Positions 51,440-60,139 of a stretch of DNA of 64,000 nucleotides are shown piece after piece. The position numbers were made by a program, and so were the translations under genes. The notes under the pieces are model-generated. The model saw only the letters and a list, made by a program, of their open reading frames with translations. It had not been told where the DNA came from and made no database searches. The stretch covers positions 1 through 64,000 of the forward strand of contig JAHBVJ010000018.1 in the NCBI GenBank assembly GCA_019637615.1, in the 5' to 3' direction. Within the stretch, counting starts at the first letter, position 1, and the number at the start of each line of letters is the position of its first letter. Source of the DNA: Anaerolineae bacterium (lineage in GTDB: Bacteria; Chloroflexota; Anaerolineae; Aggregatilineales; UBA2796).

Positions 51440-52633
51440 TTAGTACGTCGGTTGGGTTTTGTCGATCTCGCGCGCCCATGCGTTGATACCGCCGACGAGG
51501 TTCACCAGATTAGTGAAACCCTTCTCTTGCAGCATCAGGATCGAGTCGCGGCTGCGGATGCCCGTCTTGCACTGCACGATCACTTCTTTATCGCGCGGGA
51601 TTTCGTTGGCACGTGCCACGACTTGGCTCTTGGGGATGCGCAGCGAACCTTCAATCGCGCTGATCTCCCATTCGTGCGGATCGCGGACATCGAGCACAAC
51701 GATGTTATCACCAGCATCGAGACGCGCCTTCAGGTCATGCACGTTGATGCTACGGACGTTGTGCAGCGCGTTCTTTTCCTTGTACTCACTGCGGTCATGC
51801 GCCGGAACACCGCAGAATTCTTCGTAATCGATCAGATGCGTGATGGTCGGGTGCTCACCGCAGACGGGGCAAGCAGGATTCTTGCGCAGCTTGATCGTGT
51901 CGAAGGTCATGTTAAGCGCATCATACAGCATCATCCGCCCGATCATCGGCTTACCGATGCCGAGGATGAACTTGATCGCTTCGGTGGCTTGCAGCGTCCC
52001 GATGGTACCGGGCAGGATGCCGAGCACGCCGCCTTCCGCGCAGCTCGGGACGAGTCCCGGCGGCGGCGGTTCGGGGAACAAGCAGCGATAGCACGGCCCT
52101 TCCTTAGCGTAAAAAACCGACAATTGGCCTTCGAAGCGGAAAATGCTGCCGTAAATGTTCGGCTTGCCGAGGATCACGCAGGCATCGTTGACCAGATAGC
52201 GGGTTGGGAAGTTATCGGTACCGTCGATGATGACATCGTAATCTTTGAGAATATCGAGCGCGTTCTCGCTGGTCAGCGGCGTGCTGTGTTTCTCGATCAC
52301 GACATACGGGTTGATGTCCGCGAGTTTGGTGGCGGCACTTTCCAACTTGGGTTTGCCTACGTCGCTGGTGTGATGGATGACCTGACGCTGCAAATTTGTC
52401 TCGTCCACCACGTCATAATCGACCAAGCCGATCCGTCCGATGCCAGCCGCCGCCAAATAGAGCGCCAACGGACTGCCCAAGCCACCCGTCCCGATCAGGA
52501 GGACGCTGGCGGCTTTCAACTTGCGCTGCCCCTGAATGCCCACTTCGGGGATGATCAGGTGGCGACTGTAGCGCCGGACTTCCTCGTGAGAGAGCGTGAC
52601 GGTCTCCGGCGCGATTCTTTCAATACTTGCCAC
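51440..52633 (-). CDS. MoeZ-type adenylyltransferase/rhodanese sulfurtransferase
   Basis: 397 residues. Residues 1-270 are a ThiF/MoeB E1-like domain: LLIGTGGLGSPLALYLAAAGIG (ATP site), ETNLQRQVIHHTSDVG, IDGTDNFPTRYLVND, the RCLFPEPPPPGLVPSCAEGG segment with the conserved Cys and the CPVCG half of the zinc site. Residues about 285-397 are a rhodanese domain with active-site QCKTGIRS. It adenylates the C-terminal Gly of a ThiS/MoaD/CysO-like carrier and passes it sulfur. Such a carrier (53754-54026) is in the same operon. Last gene of the run. Confidence 0.95.
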   Translation of the reverse strand: MASIERIAPETVTLSHEEVRRYSRHLIIPEVGIQGQRKLKAASVLLIGTGGLGSPLALYLAAAGIGRIGLVDYDVVDETNLQRQVIHHTSDVGKPKLESAATKLADINPYVVIEKHSTPLTSENALDILKDYDVIIDGTDNFPTRYLVNDACVILGKPNIYGSIFRFEGQLSVFYAKEGPCYRCLFPEPPPPGLVPSCAEGGVLGILPGTIGTLQATEAIKFILGIGKPMIGRMMLYDALNMTFDTIKLRKNPACPVCGEHPTITHLIDYEEFCGVPAHDRSEYKEKNALHNVRSINVHDLKARLDAGDNIVVLDVRDPHEWEISAIEGSLRIPKSQVVARANEIPRDKEVIVQCKTGIRSRDSILMLQEKGFTNLVNLVGGINAWAREIDKTQPTY

Positions 52634-52747
52634 TGTACGATGCTCCTTATAATTCCCTGCGTTCGAGGAAACCTTTGCCGATTGTCCAACTCTGTCGATA
52701 GAAGAATCGATAGAAGGGAAATTGGCGGTGAGGTTAACTCATTCTGA

Positions 52748-53155
52748 CTACGATACCAACCCCAATTGTTTTTTGAGCGTTTCGGCGGACGCCACTCCGC
52801 GATTGACATGGCGCGGCTGCTGATGTTCATCTAGTACGAACGTGGTCGGGGCGGAGAACACGCCCCAGCGATCTGCTACGTCAGGCTGCTCGGTCGCATC
52901 GATCTTGATCACTTTCAAGCGCGGGCCAAGTTCCTGTTCCAACTGCGCCAAGGTCGGCTGCTGGAGCGTGCGGCATGGCTCACAGAATGGCGTCGTGAAA
53001 TACAGAATCGTCGCCACGCCTTGCTGAAGTTGCTCTAACACGGGTTCGTGCTGCGCAACCGAAGCGGCACGACGCACGCTCAAGCGATTGTAGGCACACC
53101 ACAACGCTACCCCTGCCAGGCTGATGACTACCGCAATAATTAGACGTTCCAGCAT
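52748..53155 (-). CDS. Membrane-anchored thioredoxin-like protein
   Basis: 135 residues: one N-terminal hydrophobic helix (LIIAVVISLAGVALWCAY) then a thioredoxin fold with YFTTPFCEPCRTL (redox CxxC), VIKIDATEQPDVADRWGVFSAPTTFVLD including the cis-Pro. It probably reduces disulfides or persulfides for the sulfur-transfer enzymes next to it. It lies 17 bases after the DUF4395 gene. Confidence 0.93.
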   Translation of the reverse strand: MLERLIIAVVISLAGVALWCAYNRLSVRRAASVAQHEPVLEQLQQGVATILYFTTPFCEPCRTLQQPTLAQLEQELGPRLKVIKIDATEQPDVADRWGVFSAPTTFVLDEHQQPRHVNRGVASAETLKKQLGLVS

Positions 53156-53172
53156 GATCGCTCCTTACAGGA

Positions 53173-53643
53173 CTATTGCAAAGGTGCGCGCGTAAAACCG
53201 GGGACACCCAGACGATTAAATTGATAGTACATGATGCAGCCGACACAGATGCCCGCGAACAGGTTCAAGGCCGCCAACGCCACTACTAGCCAACTCAACC
53301 CCCAACCGAGCGTACTGGCTCCGCTGAACAAGGCGAGGGACGCGAGTAATAGGAAAATGCCACCCAACCCCTGCGCAAAGAGGTGCGGCTCAGGGTTATC
53401 TTGCTTCACATCCGGCTTGACGACGCCCGCTGGTTTCAGCCCATAGAAATACACCGCTTTGAACAAGCCCGCCGACGGATTCAACGTCCCGATCACCATG
53501 ACGGCGCAGACGAAAGCCACGAGGATAGGCGCGTTGAGGACGAAGGCGAGAATCAGCAGACCGATAATAAACGCTTGATTCGTACGCAAGGCGCTGTGAT
53601 CAACGCGTCGATCTTTGGATTGAGGTATGGTTGTGGCGTTCAT
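53173..53643 (-). CDS. DUF4395 membrane protein
   Basis: About 156 residues from the ATG at 53643 with GGAG five bases upstream; a longer in-frame form is unlikely. It has about four hydrophobic helices, the VDHSALRTNQAFIIGLLILAF start and a C-terminal LNLFAGICVGCIMYYQFNRLG, where the CxxC-like GICVGC motif is typical of DUF4395. These proteins often accompany thioredoxins and rhodaneses, as here, and may move reducing power or sulfur across the membrane; function is unproven. Confidence 0.88.
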   Translation of the reverse strand: MNATTIPQSKDRRVDHSALRTNQAFIIGLLILAFVLNAPILVAFVCAVMVIGTLNPSAGLFKAVYFYGLKPAGVVKPDVKQDNPEPHLFAQGLGGIFLLLASLALFSGASTLGWGLSWLVVALAALNLFAGICVGCIMYYQFNRLGVPGFTRAPLQ

Positions 53644-53753
53644 TAGTTCTCCAATCAACTTACTAGGGCAAATTCCAGCCCTTATCCCCTGTTTCACCTT
53701 CATCTGCCGCAGAGAGGAAGTTTAGTATCCTCCCTGCGCGGTGAAACTATGCG

Positions 53754-54026
53754 TTAGCGTCCGCCTGCGATGCTTGGGATGATGCGCAGATTTTCGCCCG
53801 CTTCCAACGGCGTTTCGAGTCCATCACGATAACGGATGTCGTCTTCACCGAGGAACACGTTGACGAAGTTGCGCAACTGCTCACCGTTATAGAGGTGAGG
53901 CCGCAGATCAGGGTACTGCTTGATCAGGTCAGACAGCGCTGCCCCGACCGTATCACCCGTCACACTGACTTCGGCGTTCCCACTGGTATAAACGCGGAGG
54001 GGGGTTGGAATCTTGATTACAGACAT
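53754..54026 (-). CDS. ThiS/MoaD/CysO-like sulfur carrier ending Gly-Gly-Arg
   Basis: A 90-residue beta-grasp protein (IPTPLRVYTSGNAEVSVTG, then FVNVFLGEDDIRYRDGLETPLEAGENLRIIPSIAGG). Sulfur carriers end in Gly-Gly; this one has one residue more, Arg, directly before the stop codon. It must be trimmed before adenylation, and a JAMM protease is encoded two genes upstream. The start has an AGAGGAG Shine-Dalgarno. In the CysO-Mec pathway the protein thiocarboxylate donates sulfur for cysteine synthesis; no cysM is found here, so the final acceptor is open. Confidence 0.92.
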   Translation of the reverse strand: MSVIKIPTPLRVYTSGNAEVSVTGDTVGAALSDLIKQYPDLRPHLYNGEQLRNFVNVFLGEDDIRYRDGLETPLEAGENLRIIPSIAGGR

Positions 54027-54150
54027 TGCTTATGCTTCTCCTCTAACCATTCAGGCCGTATACAGGTTTAGCAGAGTTGGCTTTCATTTGGCTGTACACG
54101 GTTTTCACAGGGCGAGCCGTGACCCGCCCCGAACGTAGCAAGTTGGCGAA

Positions 54151-54984
54151 CTACTCGGCACCCTTGGCGATGGGCGCACCGATCAGATTGCCCCATTCCG
54201 TCCACGAACCGTCGTAGTTGCGGACGTTCTTCACGCCGAGTAAATACTTGAGCACGAACCACGTATGCGATGAACGCTCACCGATGCGGCAGTAAGCTAC
54301 CGTATCCAGATCGGGCGAGACGCCTTTGCCGCCATAGATGGTTTGCAGGTCTTCGACGGACTTGAACGAGCCATCTTCCTTGACGGCAGTCGCCCACGGC
54401 ACGCTCTTCGCGCCGGGGATGTGACCCGCGCGCTGCGCCGTCTCGGTCATGCCGGGAGGGGCGATGATGTCACCCACGAATTCGGCGGGCGAACGCACAT
54501 CGATCAGCTTGAAATCGGTCTTGCCGAGGCGTTGCTTGATGTAGTCACGGTCAGCGCGGAGATCGGCGTTGACGCCCTTGACCTTGTACTGCGTCGCGGG
54601 ATAGCTTGGCACATCCGTGACCAGTGTACGACCTTCTGCCGCTAACTTCTTGCGCCCGCCATCGATTAGCACTACATTTTCATGCCCGTAATACTTCAAA
54701 ATCCAGAAGGCATAGGCGGCGAACCAGTTGTTATTATCGCCGTACAGCACGACGGTAGTATCGTTGCTGATGCCAACCGACGAAAGCAGTTTTTCCAGCG
54801 CGTCGTGCGAGATGACGTCACGCGAGACCTGATCTTGGAGCTGCGACTGCCAGTTGAAGGCCACCGCCCCGGGTAAGTGTCCCTGCTCGTACTGCGTGGT
54901 ATCAACGTCAACTTCAACGAAACGCTTGTCGGCATCTTGCAGGTGGGCGAGTGCCCATTCAGTGGAAACGAGTACATCGGACAT
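54151..54984 (-). CDS. Thiosulfate/3-mercaptopyruvate sulfurtransferase, two rhodanese domains
   Basis: 277 residues: an inactive N-terminal rhodanese domain (RFVEVDVDTTQYEQGHLPGAV, TVVLYGDNNNW in place of a Cys loop) and an active C-terminal domain (KLIDVRSPAEFVG, AGHIPGAKSVPW, active-site loop YCRIGERSSHTWF). It takes sulfane sulfur from thiosulfate or mercaptopyruvate and can load the MoeZ rhodanese domain or the thioredoxin-like partner. Second gene of the operon. Confidence 0.95.
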   Translation of the reverse strand: MSDVLVSTEWALAHLQDADKRFVEVDVDTTQYEQGHLPGAVAFNWQSQLQDQVSRDVISHDALEKLLSSVGISNDTTVVLYGDNNNWFAAYAFWILKYYGHENVVLIDGGRKKLAAEGRTLVTDVPSYPATQYKVKGVNADLRADRDYIKQRLGKTDFKLIDVRSPAEFVGDIIAPPGMTETAQRAGHIPGAKSVPWATAVKEDGSFKSVEDLQTIYGGKGVSPDLDTVAYCRIGERSSHTWFVLKYLLGVKNVRNYDGSWTEWGNLIGAPIAKGAE

Positions 54985-55048
54985 GAGTTAATCTCCCTGT
55001 TGTGCTTGCTGCGAACAAAAAAGTTTGCTTGCTCAATAAAAACTATGG

Positions 55049-55483
55049 CTAACCGTCAATGCTCAAGCTCAGTTCATCGAACTGACTGCGATCCTCGGTT
55101 AGCTGCCACGCGCGCAACTCTGCCGCTTTCCCCCCACGCACCGAGGTGATCAGATAGCGAAAATTGGGCAGCGCGTGAACCCGGTCAAATTCCGACGGGA
55201 TGGCTGGATGATCGGGATGCGAATGATAGTAGCCAACCAACGTCAAGCCTTTGGCATCCGCTTCATCTTCGAGCTGCATCCAATCTTTCGGCGTCATGGC
55301 GTAACGGTGGAACTGCTCCTCGGTTTCAAATACATTCGTTACCGGATGCACGTCCCGAATCGTCACGTCTGCGCCGTTTGCCACGCCGAGCAGAAAACCG
55401 CCGCCCTCATTGGGATACGTCTTCTGTAACTGCGCGAAAATGCGCTCACGAAGCTCATGGGGAAGCTGAACTGTCAAACCCAA
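55049..55483 (-). CDS. M67-family JAMM metallopeptidase (Mec-like)
   Basis: 144 residues with a complete JAMM site: Glu in YPNEGGGFLLG (about 25) and GYYHSHPDHPAIPSEFD (HxHPDxxxxPSxxD, about 90-106), binding zinc. In Mycobacterium, Mec cleaves cysteine from the CysO carrier; other JAMM enzymes trim residues after Gly-Gly. Both are plausible here since the carrier ends Gly-Gly-Arg. First gene of the sulfur operon, after a clear terminator. Confidence 0.95.
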   Translation of the reverse strand: MGLTVQLPHELRERIFAQLQKTYPNEGGGFLLGVANGADVTIRDVHPVTNVFETEEQFHRYAMTPKDWMQLEDEADAKGLTLVGYYHSHPDHPAIPSEFDRVHALPNFRYLITSVRGGKAAELRAWQLTEDRSQFDELSLSIDG

Positions 55484-55845
55484 TCTCCTTCTCTCCTCAA
55501 CCCTGTACGCTCGCGCCCAGACAATAAAAAAGCCGACTTCTGGTCGGCTTTGGTGTTCATTGTCAGGCAGGCGTGTGTCGGTTCAGCGCATCCTCAATGC
55601 CAAGCGTCCCAGATTATGGGTCGTGTACGCACAACACATACAAGCCACCATCATTTGAGGGGCTGTGGAACGCAGGGTAGAGAAAGACGCCAATATGACC
55701 ATGATACAGACTATAACACGTCGATTTTGTAGTCGCAATAGATTAGATACATGACTTGTGCAATTCTTACAGTCGGTCATAAAATGCCCGCGCAGCCAGT
55801 CCCGATCTGTGTATGCTAATCCACTTCCATTCAACCAACGACGTA
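55484..55845. other. Gap with terminator; no firm gene
   Basis: 362 bases between the JAMM gene and the LysM/C39 gene. It holds the terminator at 55529-55551. A 65-codon minus-strand frame (55583-55780), with a CKNC motif and one hydrophobic stretch, has no Shine-Dalgarno and is not called. Confidence 0.6.
55529..55551 (-). terminator. Terminator after the LysM/C39 gene
   Basis: Stem AAAGCCGAC/GTCGGCTTT (9 bp) with loop TTCTG; on the minus strand it is followed by a U-run. It ends the upstream transcript and so isolates the sulfur operon. Confidence 0.8.
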
Positions 55846-56715
55846 TTAATCTAGCACAACACAGGTTCGCCCATTCACAGGGCCATATGGAATAAAGGCT
55901 TGATTCCATTCCTCCTTGCTGTAGCGCTTGCAGGCTCCCTCACTGCGGCGGTCGCCCCAGAAATCGGGATCATGGACGAGCACATGATCGGCCTGATCAT
56001 CGATAAGCACAACCCAGTGCCAACCCGTGAAATTGACATCCTGTACGCTGCTGCGTTGGATACCGCCGTACCAGATCAGGCAAATCGACGCTAGGGGAGC
56101 CGCCGTGTTCATCGGTACGGTCACGATGTGCGCAGGCAGTTTGACCTCATGCCACGCGAAATTTTGGACGAGATCGAGCGCAGTGCTGTCGCCCGCTGGC
56201 ACCGATTGATGCGGTAGGTCGTTGACTGGCACATGCACACCGCGCCATTCAGCCAACATCGCTACGCAAGTTTGACCACAATCGTCGGTGCGGTTGTTGG
56301 CGTCCACATCCCATTGGGAGCGATAGGGGATGGAGGGAATTTCCTGCGGATGGTTTGGTTCCCGGACGATCTCAGCACCGCTGGTGTGAACGAAGCCCGC
56401 ACCGCCCGATACAACCCACCATTCTCCTTGCAGCTTGGCATTCTGGAAGGTGGAATATCGAGGCAAAAATTGCAGGACGTTACTGTCGATAAATTCGGGC
56501 GAGGTACGCAATGGCACATGTTCCGCCGTGGTGCGAATCGTCGCGTTCTTGGCAACCTCGGCGGAGTCTGGAATAATCAACACCTGACCAACATAGATGA
56601 GGTCTTGATTTGCGATGCCATTGGCCTTCGCTAATGCACTTACGGTCGTGCCAAATTGCCGCGCAATCTTTGTTAGTGTGTCTCCCGACATCACTGTATA
56701 GGTAACAATTGCCAT
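55846..56715 (-). CDS. LysM plus SH3-like plus C39-type cysteine peptidase protein
   Basis: 289 residues. Residues 1-50 are one LysM (YTVMSGDTLTKIARQFGTTVSALAKANGI) that binds peptidoglycan or chitin-like glycans; residues about 60-120 are SH3-like (RTSPEFIDSNVLQFL, GEWWVVSG); residues 125-289 look like a C39/papain-like peptidase with DDCGQTCVAML (Cys), TGWHWVVLIDD (His) and DHVLVHDPDFWGD (Asp). There is no N-terminal signal peptide, so export would need another route or the protein acts inside. The start follows an AGGTGAG. Confidence 0.85.
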   Translation of the reverse strand: MAIVTYTVMSGDTLTKIARQFGTTVSALAKANGIANQDLIYVGQVLIIPDSAEVAKNATIRTTAEHVPLRTSPEFIDSNVLQFLPRYSTFQNAKLQGEWWVVSGGAGFVHTSGAEIVREPNHPQEIPSIPYRSQWDVDANNRTDDCGQTCVAMLAEWRGVHVPVNDLPHQSVPAGDSTALDLVQNFAWHEVKLPAHIVTVPMNTAAPLASICLIWYGGIQRSSVQDVNFTGWHWVVLIDDQADHVLVHDPDFWGDRRSEGACKRYSKEEWNQAFIPYGPVNGRTCVVLD

Positions 56716-56857
56716 TACTCACCTCCGTGTTACTGGGATGTGCAGGATCGTAACACGCGGCATAAGCGTTATTCGTTGAGTTGCGAAAAAATGCAACGGC
56801 GGCACCCAAACGTGTTAAAACGTGGCGAAAAATCGCCATTGGAAGGAAGTTCAACCG

Positions 56858-57481
56858 ATGACCGAAATACTGGATATTTACGACGAAAATCTCGTTAAGT
56901 TAGGGACGAAAGAACGTCCGGCTGTTCACCGCGACGGCGACTGGCACCGCGTGTTTCAATGCTGGATCGCTTATGAGCATGAGGGTGAAGTGTATCTGGT
57001 GATGCAGCGACGCAGCCCGCAGAAAGACTTCTATCCGAATTTTCTGGATACCACAGCGGCCGGACATTACGCCACTGGCGAGTCGATAGAAGACGGCATC
57101 CGCGAGATACGCGAAGAACTCGGCATCGACGTGAACTTCGAGCAGCTTGTGCCGATCGGGCAGCGCGTGAGTGTGTGCCGCTTCGGGGCACTGGTCGATC
57201 ACGAGATCGCGGATGTATTTCTGCTGATTCATAACAAGCCGCTGCGGGACTATCACATTCAGGTTGAGGAAGTCTCCGGCCTCGTGACGTTCAAGGTGAC
57301 AGACGCGCTCGATCTGTTCGCTGGCAAGCGACAAACATTGCCCGCGCAGGCCATCGGGTATGCAACGGATCGGGTTGAACTCCGCTTGACGGACTTTATC
57401 CTGACGATTGACCACCTGATGGAAAAGATTCTGGTACTAGTGCAGCGCTATTTTCGCGGTGAACGGGCTTTGTACATCTAG
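56858..57481 (+). CDS. Nudix hydrolase, IDI-like subgroup
   Basis: About 207 residues from the ATG preceded by AAGGAAG. The Nudix box reads GHYATGESIEDGIREIREELGID (GX5EX7REUXEEXGU), with RRSPQKDFYPNFLDTTAAGH before it, as in isopentenyl-diphosphate-isomerase-like Nudix enzymes. It hydrolyses a nucleoside or other diphosphate; substrate unknown. It stands alone between a minus-strand gene and polX. Confidence 0.92.
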   Translation: MTEILDIYDENLVKLGTKERPAVHRDGDWHRVFQCWIAYEHEGEVYLVMQRRSPQKDFYPNFLDTTAAGHYATGESIEDGIREIREELGIDVNFEQLVPIGQRVSVCRFGALVDHEIADVFLLIHNKPLRDYHIQVEEVSGLVTFKVTDALDLFAGKRQTLPAQAIGYATDRVELRLTDFILTIDHLMEKILVLVQRYFRGERALYI

Positions 57482-57527
57482 CTTGGTGGCTATTCTTGCC
57501 GCGTCGGATGCACATTCGTGAACGTGT

Positions 57528-57533
57528 TATAAT
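57528..57533 (+). promoter_or_regulatory. -10 element of polX
   Basis: TATAAT 28 bases before the GTG start of polX, with ACGGGAGG as strong Shine-Dalgarno between them. No good -35 at 17 bases. Confidence 0.45.
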
Positions 57534-57560
57534 GGCAGCGTATTAACGGGAGGCCAAGCC

Positions 57561-59297
57561 GTGTCAGACCGTCCGCTAACCAACCGCGATATTGCCGACA
57601 TCTTCGACACCGTTGCCGATATGCTGCAACTGAAGGGCGAGATCATCCACCGCATCCTCGCCTACCGCCGCGCTGCCGAATCCGTGCGTGAATTGCCGCG
57701 CGACATCCGCACCGTCGCTGCTGAAGGCAAGCTGGAGAGCATCGATAACATCGGTGCGACGCTGGCAGAAAAAATCGACGAAATGCTGACGACCGGACAA
57801 CTCTCGTTCCTCGAAAAACTGCGCCAAGACATCCCCGACGGGTTGGTGGATGTGCTGCGCATTAACGGCGTCGGCCCGAAAAAAGCCATGTTGTTCTTCA
57901 AAGAACTCGGCATCAAGTCGGTGCCGGAGCTGGAAACCGCCGCCCGCGACGGGAAACTCGCCACGCTACCGAGTATGGGCGCAAAGAGCGAGAAGAAGAT
58001 TATCGAGAGCATCGAAGCCTTGGCGCGGCGCAGTAACCGCGTGCGGCTCGATCTGGCGACTGTCACCGCCGAGAGCATCTTGCAAGAACTGCTGGCACTG
58101 CCACAGTCGTTATTCGGCAGTGTCGGCGGCAGCGTACGGCGGGGTAAATCCACCATCGGTGATCTCGATCTGGTGATCGCTTCGCGCGAAGCCGCGCCGA
58201 TCATGGATACCTTCGTCAAGCTCCCCGGCGTGATCACCATTCACGGACATGGGCCGACCAAAAGCTCGGTGGAATTGAGCAACGGGCTGCAATGCGATCT
58301 ACGCGTGATCCCGCCGGAAAATTACGGCGTGGCGCTGGTGTACTTCACGGGCAGTCAGGCCCACAATATCAAGCTGCGCGCGCTGGCGCAAGAACAAGGT
58401 TGGACGCTCAACGAGTGGGCGTTCACGGCGACGGACGGCAGCGGTAAGCAGTTATTGTACGAACGTGAAGAAGATGTCTACAAACAGCTTGGTCTATCCT
58501 ACATCCCGCCTGAACTGCGCGAAGATCGCGGCGAGATCGAGATCGCCCGCGAGGGCAAGCTCCCGCACCTGATCGAGATCGGGGATATTCACAGCGACTT
58601 GCACATGCATACCACTTGGAGCGACGGCAAGTTGAGCGTGATGGAAATGGCACAGGTCGCCAAAGCACGCGGATTCAAGCACATCGTGATCACGGATCAT
58701 TCGCAGTCGCTCGGCGTGGCAAATGGATTGACGCCGGAACGCTTACGGGCACAGCGCGAGGAGATCAACCAAGCCAACGCCGCGCTAGGGCCGGATTTCC
58801 GCGTGTTGCAGGGGACGGAGATGGAAATCCGCGCGGACGGCAACCTCGATTATCCCGACGAGGTGCTGGCAGAACTGGATGTCGTGGTGGCCTCGCTGCA
58901 TGTCGGGCTGCGGCAAGAACGCGCACAGGTGACGCAACGGCTACTCAACGCCATCCGCAACCCGCATGTAGACATCATCGGGCATCCACGCGGGCGCTTG
59001 ATTCCCGACCGAGAACCCGCCGATCTCGACATGGATGCGGTGTTCGCCGCCGCGAAAGAAACCGACACCGTTTTGGAGATCAACGCCAACCCGCATCGAC
59101 TCGATCTGGATGACGTACACGCGCAGCGGGCGGTTGAACTGGGCATCAAGCTGGCAATCGATTGTGACGCGCATTCGGCGGGAGATTTTGACCTTCTGCG
59201 CTATGGCGTCGCGACGGCGCGGCGTGGTTGGGTGCGCGCCGATAACGTGATCAACACGTGGTCTACTGAACAATTTCTCAGGTGGCTAGAGTCATGA
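57561..59297 (+). CDS. polX: DNA polymerase X with PHP exonuclease domain
   Basis: 578 residues starting at GTG after GGGAGG. The N-terminal helix-hairpin-helix region (LRINGVGPKKAMLFFKELGI) binds DNA; the polymerase palm is shown by GGSVRRGKSTIGDLDLVI with the catalytic Asp pair; the C-terminal PHP domain has metal ligands in DLHMHTTWSDG, ITDHSQS, GTEMEI, VASLHVG, IGHPRGR and DCDAHS. It fills short gaps in base-excision repair, and the PHP domain gives 3'-5' exonuclease or AP-endonuclease action. Its stop overlaps the next start (ATGA). Confidence 0.96.
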   Translation: MSDRPLTNRDIADIFDTVADMLQLKGEIIHRILAYRRAAESVRELPRDIRTVAAEGKLESIDNIGATLAEKIDEMLTTGQLSFLEKLRQDIPDGLVDVLRINGVGPKKAMLFFKELGIKSVPELETAARDGKLATLPSMGAKSEKKIIESIEALARRSNRVRLDLATVTAESILQELLALPQSLFGSVGGSVRRGKSTIGDLDLVIASREAAPIMDTFVKLPGVITIHGHGPTKSSVELSNGLQCDLRVIPPENYGVALVYFTGSQAHNIKLRALAQEQGWTLNEWAFTATDGSGKQLLYEREEDVYKQLGLSYIPPELREDRGEIEIAREGKLPHLIEIGDIHSDLHMHTTWSDGKLSVMEMAQVAKARGFKHIVITDHSQSLGVANGLTPERLRAQREEINQANAALGPDFRVLQGTEMEIRADGNLDYPDEVLAELDVVVASLHVGLRQERAQVTQRLLNAIRNPHVDIIGHPRGRLIPDREPADLDMDAVFAAAKETDTVLEINANPHRLDLDDVHAQRAVELGIKLAIDCDAHSAGDFDLLRYGVATARRGWVRADNVINTWSTEQFLRWLES

Positions 59298-60139
59298 GCA
59301 ATCGACCTGACGATTTCAATTTCGGGGATGAATACGACGCCGAAGATACGCCAACGGGTGGTTCAACGCGTCCGCAGCAGATACCAGAGCAACCGCGCCG
59401 TTCGACTGGCTCTACGCCTGCCCGCCGTCCGACGGATGACATCCCGACGAATTACAGCCGTCCGTCGCTCTCCGCAGCGGATGATGTGCCGCGCCGCACT
59501 GCCTCCACCCGCGCGACCGGGACATCGGCATCCGTGCCGCCGCCACCGCGTGCTACGCCGCGCAAACCGCTGCCCGAACCTAACACCAATATTCCGGGGC
59601 GTGTGCGGCGGACACAGACGATGAGCAAACGCGAGAACGGTCTATATTTGCCGTGGTGGTCGCTGCTTGTGTTGATTATTTTTGTCGGCGCGGCGGCGGT
59701 CGGCGCGTGGGCGGTAGTCGGCTATCTGGGGGGTAACTTCGCGCCCGGTGGCGAAACGCCGATGGTCATTGTGATCACTTCCACGTACACGGTTGGCCCA
59801 CCCGCTACACCTACCGACATTCCCGGCGTTCCGACGCTGACGCCCGCACCGGCGCTGCCGACCATCCCGCCGACGGGCACCACGCCGCCCGGACAATTTC
59901 AGGTCGGCGCGACCGTAACCGTGGTTGGCGTAGGAGAAGCGGGTCTCAACGTCCGATCCAGCCCCGGTGTGGATGGCGCGATCAAGTTCCGCGCGTTGGA
60001 TGGCGAGACGTATACTCTGCGCGAACAGCCGCAGTTTGCCAGCAACATCGAATGGTGGTTCATCCAGAGCGCCGATGATACGACTCGCAGTGGTTGGGCA
60101 GCGCGGCAGTATCTCGAAGTGAGTTCTGCGCAGCCATGA
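59294..60139 (+). CDS. Membrane protein with C-terminal SH3-like domain
   Basis: About 281 residues from the ATG overlapping the polX stop. A disordered cytoplasmic N-terminus of about 120 residues (Arg/Pro/Thr-rich), one transmembrane helix (LPWWSLLVLIIFVGAAAVGAWAVVGYL is the hydrophobic stretch, split by one charge-free turn), a TPTDIPGVPTLTPAP stalk and an SH3-type domain (VVGVGEAGLNVRSSPGVD, WWFIQSADDTTRSGWAARQYLE). It is probably a cell-wall-facing anchor. Its stop overlaps the start of the GNAT gene. Confidence 0.88.
   Translation: MSNRPDDFNFGDEYDAEDTPTGGSTRPQQIPEQPRRSTGSTPARRPTDDIPTNYSRPSLSAADDVPRRTASTRATGTSASVPPPPRATPRKPLPEPNTNIPGRVRRTQTMSKRENGLYLPWWSLLVLIIFVGAAAVGAWAVVGYLGGNFAPGGETPMVIVITSTYTVGPPATPTDIPGVPTLTPAPALPTIPPTGTTPPGQFQVGATVTVVGVGEAGLNVRSSPGVDGAIKFRALDGETYTLREQPQFASNIEWWFIQSADDTTRSGWAARQYLEVSSAQP

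Noticed and set aside
55583..55780. 65-codon minus-strand gene with CKNC and one hydrophobic stretch
   Set aside because: No Shine-Dalgarno and no recognised family; a longer form overlaps the LysM/C39 gene.
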